Assembly (NCBI GenBank): GCA_963677085.2
Contig: CAXXFH010000004.1
Location: 3,658,001 to 3,722,000 of the forward strand
Source of the DNA: G963677085 sp963677085
GTDB taxonomy: Bacteria > Planctomycetota > Planctomycetia > Pirellulales > Thermoguttaceae
DNA: 64,000 nt
Reading direction: 5' to 3'
Positions 1-7,073 of this stretch are shown in pieces. The notes below the pieces were generated by a model. That model did not search any database, was not told the DNA's origin, and saw nothing but the letters and a program-made list of their open reading frames with translations. The position numbers and the translations under genes were made by a program. Positions within the stretch are counted from its first letter, which is position 1; the number at the start of each line of letters is the position of its first letter.

Positions 1-133
1 CCGCGGGGTTCTTTTTCGGCTTGGGCTCCTTGGCCGCTTGGGGTTCGGCCTCAGCATCCGGCACAACGGCGTCGAGAGCGTGCTGGGCAAATTTCTGCAT
101 GTCCTTCTGACATTTGCTTGAGCGTTTAAGCAT
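1..133 (-). CDS. Hypothetical protein, N-terminal fragment (cut by window edge)
   Basis: An open frame runs on the minus strand from an ATG at 133 to the left edge of the window, so only the first 44 residues are visible. It starts MLKRSSKCQKDMQKFAQHAL and then becomes rich in Ala, Glu, Pro and Lys (KEPKPKKNPA), which looks like a flexible charged linker. There is no recognisable domain and the product cannot be named. It is transcribed away from the MFS gene at 338. The start is the only Met that opens the frame; no strong ribosome binding site is visible. Confidence 0.4.
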   Translation of the reverse strand, partial: MLKRSSKCQKDMQKFAQHALDAVVPDAEAEPQAAKEPKPKKNPA

Positions 134-337
134 ATCTGAAGTCTACCCGAACGCTCCCCCATCGACAATCCGGCCTTAAGGCTGGGCAATTCAAACTGCC
201 CCACTACCGAAAAGCGCCGGACACTTTTTTTTTGCGCGGCGGTCCCCTAGAATGTGGGCTTGTGCTTGCGTTGCCAGCACCTCCGGCGGTGCGGGCTCTT
301 GTTCCCCCCCTCTCGACTTATGTGCAAGGAGTAGCCC

Positions 338-1885
338 ATGGCGTCCCCTCATCCGCTGATCCGCACCCGGCTGTCGGCTCTGATGTTCCTGGAGTTCTTC
401 ATTTGGGGAAGCTGGGGCGTGGCCATCACCGGCTACGCCGCGAACCTGGGCTTCACTGGCTCCGAGATCGGTTGGTTGGGCTCGGTGGCGGCCGTCGGAG
501 CTATCATCTCGCCGTTGTTCGTGGGATTGATCGCCGATCGTTTCTTCGCCGCTCAGAAGGTCCTTAGCGTGTTGCATTTGGCGGGCGCGGCCTGCTTGAT
601 TGGGGCCGGTTTTACCCGCGAATTTCTACCGCTGATGATATTAATGCTGTTCAACGGCCTGATGTTCATGCCGACCATCGCGTTGGCCAACTCGGTGGCG
701 TTTCGGCACATCCCCGACCCGGACAAATTTCCCCGCATTGCGGTGCTCGGTTCGATCGGATGGATCGTGGCCGTGCTGATCCCGTCGCTTTTCCTGGGCG
801 GGACGCAGGAGCCGAACTTCCTGTTTCAAGCGGGCGTGGGCGGAATCGTGTTGGCGTTGTATGCCTGGACTCTGCCCGACACGCCGCCCAGGGGAGCCGA
901 AGCCGGCGGCGACGTGTTCGGCCTAAGCGCCTTGAAACTGCTGAAGGACCCGGTGTTCTTGGTCTTCGTGCTCTGCGTGTTCATGTTCAGCATTCCGGCC
1001 TGCGGCTACTTCTTTACGCTGATGGTGCCCATGCTCCAGCAACGGGGTTATCCCTCGCCGCTGGCGCTGACCTCGCTGAATCAGTTCTCGGAAATCATCT
1101 TCATGTTCAGCATGCCCTGGTTTGTGTCCAAGCTGGGATTGAAACGGGTGTTGCTGTTGGGCATGCTGTCGTGGACCTTGCGTTACGTGTGCTTCGCGTC
1201 GCCCGAGTTCTCGTTTGCCCTGCTCGGGCTGGTGTTGCACGGCATGTGCTACAGCTTCCTCTACGTTGGGGCCTATATGTGGATCGACCGCCGGGCGCCG
1301 GCCGAGTTGAAATCGAGTGCCCAGAGCCTGGTGGCCTTCCTGCTGCTGGGCGTGGGATTCTTCGCGGGAGCCAAGGGAGCGGGCGCCATGATGGAACTGT
1401 ATCCGCCGGATGTCTCCGCGATGCCGGCGGTCAATGCAGAAAACGGCGAGGCCATCGCCGACGCGAAACTTCCCCGCTGGTCCGACCCCCAAGCCGCGAC
1501 CAGCGCGTGGCGCTACCTCGACTTGTCCGGCACGGTCAAGGAACTCATGGGCGAGGAGGCCCCGCCGCACAAACCCGATCTTGCCGAACAGCTCGACGCC
1601 AACGAGGACGGCAAGATTTCCATCCAAGAGATCGACGAGTATGGCGAGCCCACGGTGACTGTTGACGGTTTGACGTATTCCAAGGAAGACCTGGCGACGA
1701 CCTTCCGCGAAGTCCACGAGAAGCTCGGTTTGGAGGGCGACGTGACGCTGGACCGCGAGCAGTGGTTGGCGGTTCAGGCCAATAAATGGGGACCCATCTG
1801 GTTGTATCCCGCCGTCTTCTGCTTTGTGATTCTTGCCGTCTTCGTGGTGGGCTTCCGCGACAAACCGATCGAAGAGAAGCAGTAG
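338..1885 (+). CDS. MFS transporter of the nucleoside:H+ symporter type with an EF-hand insertion
   Basis: A 515-residue inner-membrane carrier. The N-terminus (LEFFIWGSWGVAITGYAANL) and the spread of about 12 hydrophobic segments fit the nucleoside:proton symporter branch of the major facilitator superfamily (NupG/YegT-like), so a nucleoside or related solute is a likely substrate; this is family inference. The gene starts at ATG 338 after AAGGAG at 327-332. Unusual is a soluble insert of about 120 residues before the last helix. It contains one textbook EF-hand loop at residues 420-431 (D-x-N-x-D-G-x-I-S-x-x-E), which predicts Ca2+ binding on a loop of the carrier. A second acidic stretch (residues ~458-480) could be a degenerate partner hand. 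A palindromic GC-rich repeat follows the stop codon. Confidence 0.85.
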   Translation: MASPHPLIRTRLSALMFLEFFIWGSWGVAITGYAANLGFTGSEIGWLGSVAAVGAIISPLFVGLIADRFFAAQKVLSVLHLAGAACLIGAGFTREFLPLMILMLFNGLMFMPTIALANSVAFRHIPDPDKFPRIAVLGSIGWIVAVLIPSLFLGGTQEPNFLFQAGVGGIVLALYAWTLPDTPPRGAEAGGDVFGLSALKLLKDPVFLVFVLCVFMFSIPACGYFFTLMVPMLQQRGYPSPLALTSLNQFSEIIFMFSMPWFVSKLGLKRVLLLGMLSWTLRYVCFASPEFSFALLGLVLHGMCYSFLYVGAYMWIDRRAPAELKSSAQSLVAFLLLGVGFFAGAKGAGAMMELYPPDVSAMPAVNAENGEAIADAKLPRWSDPQAATSAWRYLDLSGTVKELMGEEAPPHKPDLAEQLDANEDGKISIQEIDEYGEPTVTVDGLTYSKEDLATTFREVHEKLGLEGDVTLDREQWLAVQANKWGPIWLYPAVFCFVILAVFVVGFRDKPIEEKQ

Positions 1886-1949
1886 TAGGCAGTGGTTAGT
1901 GATTGGTGGCTGGTGCCGCTTGCGGGTTCGCGTCTGTTTTGCGCTGCGG

Positions 1950-1991
1950 CCCCTCACCCCCGGCCCCTCTCCCCCGCGGGGGAGAGGGGAG
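1950..1991. repeat. Dispersed CCCTCACCCCCGGCCCC palindrome, copy 1
   Basis: A GC-rich element consisting of a CCCCTCACCCCCGGCCCC stretch followed by a perfect CTCCCCCGCGGGGGAG palindrome. Near-identical copies lie at 49580-49621 and (inverted) 53456-53499, with a diverged one at 13188-13232. Each lies just downstream of a stop codon, so it may act as a transcript-end hairpin, but this is inference. Confidence 0.75.
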
Positions 1992-2025
1992 ATAACGGCC
2001 TCAGGGCATAAGCTAGACTTGATCG

Positions 2026-3183
2026 ATGCTTATGTCGCAAGATAAACGCTCTGACGAGCTGCTGAACACCGGTTACGCCCGATTGAGCCCTCTGGCGGCG
2101 CGGACGGTGTTGGTTGCGCTGGTGGCAACGATTGTGTTGTTTGTCGGCGTGACGCTGTCGCCGAACAAGATCGACAACGTGGCCAACGCCGCGCGGCGCG
2201 GGCCGGGCGACGTGCAACTCTATCAGGCTGAAGTCCAGCGCATCCATACCGGCGAGGGTTACTACCAGGCCGCGGCGGCGGAGCTTGCCGAGCGGGGTTA
2301 TCCGACGCGGAGCGTGTTCAACTGGCGTACGCCGTTGCCCATGTGGTTGATCGGGAAGCTGCCCGATCCGCTGTGGGGTAAATACCTTTTGAGTGCGGCG
2401 GCGTTGATTGCGCTGCTGCTGGGCTTCGAGGCCCTTGCCCGGGAGACTCCCGGTGCGGTCCGTCGGCCGGTGGTGTTTGCGCTGCTGTTGATCGGCCCCT
2501 TGATGCCCTGCGTGCTCGACAATCTATTCGTGATGCCCGTGCTCTGGGCAGGCGTGCTGATCGCGCTGTCGGTGGCGGCCTACGGCGTGGGTCGGTCGGG
2601 CTGGGGTGTGGCAGCGGGCGTGGCAGCCATCTTTTGTCGCGATCTGGCTTTGCCCTACGGCCTGCTTTCGTTGGGCATTGCACTGGTGCAGCGGCGGTGG
2701 CGAGAGGCCGTGGGCTGGACCGTTGGCTTGTTGGCCTGGTCTGCGTTCTTCGGCTGGCATGCGTACCAGGTGGGGCACTGGGTGGCGCCCGACGCACACG
2801 CCCATGCCGAAAGCTGGGTACAACTCAACGGAGCGGCCTTTGTGGTGGCCACCGCACAGATGAACGCCTTCCTGTTGTTGCTTCCTCAGGCGGTGACCGC
2901 CGTGTACGTTGTGGCCGCACTGTTCGGCCTGGCCGGCTGGCGCACACCTCTGGCGACGCGAGTCGGGTTGACCGTGTGTCTTTACGTCGCTGCGTTTGCC
3001 GTGGTTGGGCAGAGCTTCAATCAGTATTGGGGATGTCTGATCGCGCCGTTGCTATGTTTTGGAGTGGTTCGGGCCCCGGCGTCGCTACGCGATTTGTGGC
3101 ATGCCTGCGGCACGTGTCATTCTAAGCGGAGCGAAGAATCTCTTCGTCGGGGCGGGGCAGATCCTTCGCTGCGCTCAGGATGA
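2026..3183 (+). CDS. Hypothetical polytopic membrane protein
   Basis: A 385-residue integral membrane protein with one N-terminal transmembrane segment (residues ~25-47), a predicted external loop, and about eight further hydrophobic segments to residue ~360. The layout resembles bacterial GT-C type or other uncharacterised membrane enzymes, but no catalytic motif could be confirmed, so the function is unknown. ATG 2026 is used; an in-frame ATG at 2032 is equally possible. The last ~22 residues (after LRDLWHACGT) are encoded by a dispersed inverted repeat at 3116-3184, so the natural C-terminus was probably replaced or extended by the repeat. It stands alone between the MFS gene and a convergent gene cluster. 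Confidence 0.65.
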   Translation: MLMSQDKRSDELLNTGYARLSPLAARTVLVALVATIVLFVGVTLSPNKIDNVANAARRGPGDVQLYQAEVQRIHTGEGYYQAAAAELAERGYPTRSVFNWRTPLPMWLIGKLPDPLWGKYLLSAAALIALLLGFEALARETPGAVRRPVVFALLLIGPLMPCVLDNLFVMPVLWAGVLIALSVAAYGVGRSGWGVAAGVAAIFCRDLALPYGLLSLGIALVQRRWREAVGWTVGLLAWSAFFGWHAYQVGHWVAPDAHAHAESWVQLNGAAFVVATAQMNAFLLLLPQAVTAVYVVAALFGLAGWRTPLATRVGLTVCLYVAAFAVVGQSFNQYWGCLIAPLLCFGVVRAPASLRDLWHACGTCHSKRSEESLRRGGADPSLRSG

Positions 3184-3184
3184 C
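3116..3184. repeat. Imperfect inverted repeat of the GAAGGATC...GATCCTTC type, copy 1
   Basis: The two arms GTCATTCTAAGCGGAGCGAA and the reverse complement of TTCGCTGCGCTCAGGATGAC form a long imperfect hairpin. A second copy is at 53593-53660. When translated it gives the SKRSEES / PERSEGSS peptide known from spurious tails of many annotated bacterial proteins. Here it encodes the C-terminal end of the membrane protein at 2026-3183. Confidence 0.7.
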
Positions 3185-3296
3185 GGACACTTCGTCATTG
3201 AAGCTTGGGCATTCCGACTTCCACGAAAAGCCACTGGCTGACAAGCAGCCAGCGGCACCCGACACGTGGCAAAGAGACTTTCTCTGGGTGCGCTAC

Positions 3297-3404
3297 ACTA
3301 CTAACCTCAAAGATCGTTAAGTTTTTGACAAAGATTAGCGACCAGCGGGAGCGGGTTCTTGCCTGGGTGCGGTAGCATCGTTTGGTTGGCGGCCCTGCCG
3401 CCCT
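3297..3404. repeat. 108-bp dispersed repeat, copy 1
   Basis: This 108-bp block is repeated in inverted orientation at 16679-16786 with only two mismatches by hand alignment (ACTACTAACCTCAAAGATCG at one end, GGCGGCCCTGC at the other). The second copy lies beside a decayed transposase, so the block may be the end of an insertion element. The right edge falls inside the stop codon (3403-3405) of the minus-strand gene that follows. Confidence 0.8.
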
Positions 3405-3969
3405 ACGATAATCGTTCGGCGAGGATACGACGGACCTCGTCGACCGATGTGCCGACGCGACTGGCGATGTCGAGCGGAGTGAAGCCGTAGTCGGACAGGA
3501 TGTAGGCTTCTTCTTTGATCGCTTCTTCGGTCAATGCAGGCGACGAGGTTTTCGTTTCCTCGCTCGACCGGCCTGCCGCCTCGGGTGTTTGTACGCCTTC
3601 GCACGGCAACTCCAGGACGGTTTGCCTTGTTTCAGTCGTCTGTGTCTTCGCTCGGGCTTGCTCCAAACGCAAGGCGGCGCGGTCGGCTTCGGCGACGAGT
3701 GTCTGTAACGCCCGCATCTTGTTGTCGAGCTGGGCCGAGAGTTCGCGGGCCGTCTCTTGCATGTGGACTTCCCAGCGGAGCAACTCGGGTGGGGCGTCGA
3801 CGGGAATACCTGGGGTTTTCGCAGCAGGGCGTTCCGTGTGGACGATCGGATCGCTGGAACGCGAACGGCGGAAGAATCGCCGCGAACGCCCCAGCATCCA
3901 CGCCGTCACCAGGGCAATGCCGGCGACCAAGAACAGATCGGTCAATTCCATCTTGGCGAACAGAAACAT
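3403..3969 (-). CDS. Hypothetical membrane-anchored coiled-coil protein with C-terminal helix-turn-helix-like motif
   Basis: A 188-residue protein with an N-terminal transmembrane segment (residues ~8-25), a basic stop-transfer patch (GRSRRFFRRSR), a central charged helical region of coiled-coil character (residues ~65-110), a linker and a C-terminal motif GFTPLDIASRVGTSVDEVRR. That last part resembles the small C-terminal helix-turn-helix module of the DUF6115 type, where a glycine and an IA..LG..VDEVR pattern are seen. The function is unknown. The ATG at 3969 follows AGGAA; an internal Met at codon 7 is an alternative. The stop codon lies at the border of the 108-bp repeat, so the last residues may have been changed by that insertion. 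Confidence 0.6.
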   Translation of the reverse strand: MFLFAKMELTDLFLVAGIALVTAWMLGRSRRFFRRSRSSDPIVHTERPAAKTPGIPVDAPPELLRWEVHMQETARELSAQLDNKMRALQTLVAEADRAALRLEQARAKTQTTETRQTVLELPCEGVQTPEAAGRSSEETKTSSPALTEEAIKEEAYILSDYGFTPLDIASRVGTSVDEVRRILAERLS

Positions 3970-3999
3970 AGGGGTTCGTTCCTGGCACAGGCCAGTTGA

Positions 4000-5187
4000 T
4001 TACTCGACTCGCGTTACCTTATCTGGGGTAAACGCGCGATGGGCCGCTTCGTAGACCGCCCGAAGTGGAACGTCCTGCTTTTGGGCGATCCGCTGGCAGG
4101 CGTCGTACTCGGGACTGAAACGCGGTTGCCCATCGTCGAGCCAGCCTACCATACCGGCGACCGATCCCCAAGGCGTTTCGACCTCGTGCTTCTGACGCGG
4201 AAGCACGCTGCGGTCGGCCGTCCAGCGGCGCACACCCAAGGTGGTCGTTTCGCGAAACAGGATCGCTTCGAGTTGACCGACGTCTTGTGGGCGTGCGAGC
4301 ACGGTGAGTTTCACGCCGGGCCGATCCTTTTTCATCTGGATCGCCGTGGTGAAAACGTCCAGTGCGCCGGCGTCCCAGAGCCGGCCGATGCAGTAGCCAA
4401 TCGTTTCGCCGCTGGTGTCGTCCAGGTTGGTTTCCAGCACGCCGACGCGATCGGTCGTACGGCTCTCGGTGGTTTGGCCAACAAGCAGCCGCAGCACGTT
4501 GGGTTGGCCCTCCAGATCACGTTGGCCGGCCCCGTAGCCAATGCGATCGACGGTCATCGCCGGCAACGGTCCGAAGTCGTTGGCCATCGTCTTCAAAATG
4601 GCGGCGCCGGTCGGGGTGGTCAATTCGTAGGGCACGTCGGAGGCGGCCAAAGGCACGCCACGGAGCAATTCGGCCGTGGCTGGGGCAGGAATGCTACAAA
4701 CGCCGTGGGCGATCTTCACTTTACCCGTCCCGGTGGGAATCGGAGAAGCGATCACGCGGTCGACCCCCAGCAGGTCCCAGCCGACGGCCGCGCCGACGAT
4801 GTCAGCGATCGAGTCGGCCGCGCCCACCTCGTGGAAGTGTACTTTTTCGATGTCGACCCCGTGGGCAGCGGCTTCGGCCTCGCCCAGCCGGGTGAAGACA
4901 GCTCGAGCAAGCTTTTTTTGCCGGTCGGAGAGCTCACCGGCGTCGATCATCGTGAGGATGTGGTGTAGGTGGCGATGGGCGTGTTCCGGCTCGTATTCGA
5001 CCGTGACCTGAGTCGCCCGATACCCACATTTGCGGACCTCCCGGGCGACGAGACGGCAGCCGGGCAATCCCAGGGAGCCGACGGCCGCATTAAGTGCGTC
5101 GAGTGAAACGCCGACGTCGACCAGGGCGCCGAGCATCATGTCGCCACTGATCCCGCTAGGACAATCGAGATAAGCCAACCTAGTCAT
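4000..5187 (-). CDS. larC: Nickel-pincer cofactor biosynthesis protein LarC (nickel insertion)
   Basis: A 395-residue protein beginning with the family signature YLDCPSGISGDMMLGALVD and carrying the HFHEVGAADSIADIVGAA segment and the ELTTPTGAAIL segment typical of LarC (DUF111). LarC inserts nickel into the pyridinium-3,5-bisthiocarboxylate mononucleotide cofactor of lactate racemase and related LarA enzymes. In many bacteria larC is read through a programmed frameshift (LarC1/LarC2); here the two parts form one uninterrupted frame. No larA, larB or larE lies in the window, so the partner genes must be elsewhere. The ATG at 5187 is preceded by GAGGAAACC, a good ribosome binding site. Confidence 0.92.
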   Translation of the reverse strand: MTRLAYLDCPSGISGDMMLGALVDVGVSLDALNAAVGSLGLPGCRLVAREVRKCGYRATQVTVEYEPEHAHRHLHHILTMIDAGELSDRQKKLARAVFTRLGEAEAAAHGVDIEKVHFHEVGAADSIADIVGAAVGWDLLGVDRVIASPIPTGTGKVKIAHGVCSIPAPATAELLRGVPLAASDVPYELTTPTGAAILKTMANDFGPLPAMTVDRIGYGAGQRDLEGQPNVLRLLVGQTTESRTTDRVGVLETNLDDTSGETIGYCIGRLWDAGALDVFTTAIQMKKDRPGVKLTVLARPQDVGQLEAILFRETTTLGVRRWTADRSVLPRQKHEVETPWGSVAGMVGWLDDGQPRFSPEYDACQRIAQKQDVPLRAVYEAAHRAFTPDKVTRVE

Positions 5188-5445
5188 ATGGTTTCCTCGG
5201 CAGAGGGGACAATGCTTTCATTGGCAGCATTGTCGCATGTTTTGACTGGCGTTTCCACTGGAGCCAGAGAGGAAAGCTGAGAGCTGAAAGCGGAAAGCTG
5301 AAAGGGTGAAATTGGACGGGGAAGCCGCGAGCGGCCGGAGCCAGGCTCTGTCGCCATTGACCCGGTTGGGGGTGGTCGTTAGAGTACCGGCCGCCAACTT
5401 GCGCAATTGCACGTTTTTCCCCGTCAGAAACGCAGGACGCACGTT

Positions 5446-6411
5446 ATGGGTGCGACGTTAAAGGATTATATGTCGACCGTTGCGACTCCGTCGATTGCAT
5501 GCAGCGGGTTGCCTACGCGGATTCGCGCACTGTACATCGCTACCCGAGGACGCACCGGCGGTTGGCTGGCCGAGGCCTTTGCGGCCGACAGCGCCTTGGA
5601 GGTGATTCTCGAGGAGGCCGTGGGCTCGACGGCCGGGTTGGCGCGACTCCGCGACGAGGCCTTCGACATCGTTCTGCTCAGCCACGAACCGGGCGAACTC
5701 GATGCCCTGGAGCTGATCGAAGGCTATCGGGCTGGAGGGGCCAACGAACCGATCCTCGTGCTCGGCAGCCAGAGCGAGCAAGAAATGGCCGTGCTCTGCT
5801 ATGAAGTCGGCGGCGACGAGTATGTGTGTGTTCATACAGCGACCACCCGAAACCTCATCTGGAAGGCCGCTCGGGCGATCCAGCGCTACCAGTTGCGCAT
5901 TGAGCACCAGCGCCTTAGCCAGGCTGAGCAGAGCCGCCTGCAACGCGAACATGAAGAGGCCCAGCAACTGCTGGCCCAACAGGGGATCTTGCTTGGCGAA
6001 CTTCAAACGCTGGATGAAAACGGCAAGGTGGATCGGGCCAAGGCGGAAATGCTCCGATCGCTCGACGATCTCGCGGCGCCACCCCATCTGCCGCCGCAGT
6101 TGATCGACCATTACCACGAACTGTTGCGGACCTACGTGATCATGGGATCGGGCAATCTTACGTGCGAACTGCATCGCCTGGCCAGTTTGCTCGTCTCGGC
6201 CGGGTTGTCTGCCCAGCAGGTTCTTCAGCTTCACCTTCACGTTGTGCAGCGCATGCTCGGCGGGTTGGGTACCCGAAGTACACGTCATGTGATGACCCGG
6301 GCCGACCTGTTGGTCATGGAAGTCATGGTACACCTGACCGAGGGGTATCGGCGACGTTATCAACAGCGAATTCACCCGCCACGGCAGTTGACACTGCCGG
6401 GGTTTGAGTAG
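5446..6411 (+). CDS. Degenerate response-regulator receiver protein with coiled coil and unknown C-terminal domain
   Basis: A 321-residue soluble protein. Residues ~25-145 follow the fold pattern of a CheY-like receiver domain (RALYIATRG start; FDIVLLSHEPGELDALELIE core), but the position where the phosphorylated aspartate normally stands reads LLSHEPG, without Asp, so it is probably not phosphorylated. A glutamine-rich coiled coil follows (residues ~155-200), then an all-helical domain (residues ~220-305) of unknown family. The longer open frame from a TTG at 5407 was rejected in favour of ATG 5446, which has AGGAC upstream; ATG 5470 is also possible. A regulatory role is inferred only from the receiver fold. 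Confidence 0.65.
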   Translation: MGATLKDYMSTVATPSIACSGLPTRIRALYIATRGRTGGWLAEAFAADSALEVILEEAVGSTAGLARLRDEAFDIVLLSHEPGELDALELIEGYRAGGANEPILVLGSQSEQEMAVLCYEVGGDEYVCVHTATTRNLIWKAARAIQRYQLRIEHQRLSQAEQSRLQREHEEAQQLLAQQGILLGELQTLDENGKVDRAKAEMLRSLDDLAAPPHLPPQLIDHYHELLRTYVIMGSGNLTCELHRLASLLVSAGLSAQQVLQLHLHVVQRMLGGLGTRSTRHVMTRADLLVMEVMVHLTEGYRRRYQQRIHPPRQLTLPGFE

Positions 6412-6483
6412 GTGCGAAGCCGCGAGCGGTTACGGTGGCTGTGCCGCCTTCCTCCCAACACCGAACTCCCAACTCCGTTTTCC

Positions 6484-6867
6484 ATGCCCGATAGCACAAC
6501 TACGGTTGCCGAACTTCGCCAGTTGGTCGACGATTTCGTCGATCGCCGGGATTGGCATCAGTTTCATTCGCCGAAGAATCTGGCCATGTCGATGGCCGTG
6601 GAAGCTGCCGAACTAATGGAGCACTTCCAGTGGCTCACGACCGACGCCTCGCGCCAAGTGGCCGATCAGCCGGAGAAGTTGGGCGAAGTAGGCGACGAGC
6701 TGGCCGATGTCCTTTGCTACGCCCTGGCGATGGCCAACGAGCTTCGGATCGATCTTTCGACGGTTATCCGTCGGAAAATGGCGAAAAACGAGCAGAAATA
6801 CCCGGCCGAGGAGTACCGTGGGCGGTATGGGCCGGAGGACGAGCAAAGGGCAATGGGCGACACTTGA
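6484..6867 (+). CDS. MazG-like nucleotide pyrophosphohydrolase
   Basis: A 127-residue all-helical enzyme of the MazG / RS21-C6 (dCTP pyrophosphatase) superfamily. The metal-binding signature is clear: AVEAAELMEHFQW gives the E-x-x-E pair, and EVGDELADVLCYAL supplies the E-x-x-D pair. Such enzymes hydrolyse non-canonical (d)NTPs to monophosphate and pyrophosphate and clean the nucleotide pool. ATG 6484 was chosen because the frame upstream encodes an unlikely Arg-rich tail. The gene follows the receiver-like gene by about 70 bp on the same strand; a shared transcript is possible. Confidence 0.85.
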   Translation: MPDSTTTVAELRQLVDDFVDRRDWHQFHSPKNLAMSMAVEAAELMEHFQWLTTDASRQVADQPEKLGEVGDELADVLCYALAMANELRIDLSTVIRRKMAKNEQKYPAEEYRGRYGPEDEQRAMGDT

Positions 6868-7073
6868 GTTGCTCGGGTGAAGCCGTGAGCGGCTGGAATG
6901 GCCCGGGATTTTCACGGCAAGGGCCCACTTTTCGAGAATTGGCCTTTTCCTAAAAGGGGCATTTTGGTACTTAGCCACGCCACATTTTCCCATGGCTGCG
7001 CGCCCGTGCTCGACGGCGGTGCGATGGGGCCGTGGTGAATTCGTTCCTTGTCCGATCTGTTGGGGATTATCCC

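Noticed and set aside
923..1957. Long minus-strand frame opposite the MFS gene
   Set aside because: Shadow of a well supported gene; composition (His, Arg, Gln-rich) and lack of motifs are typical for antisense frames in GC-rich DNA.
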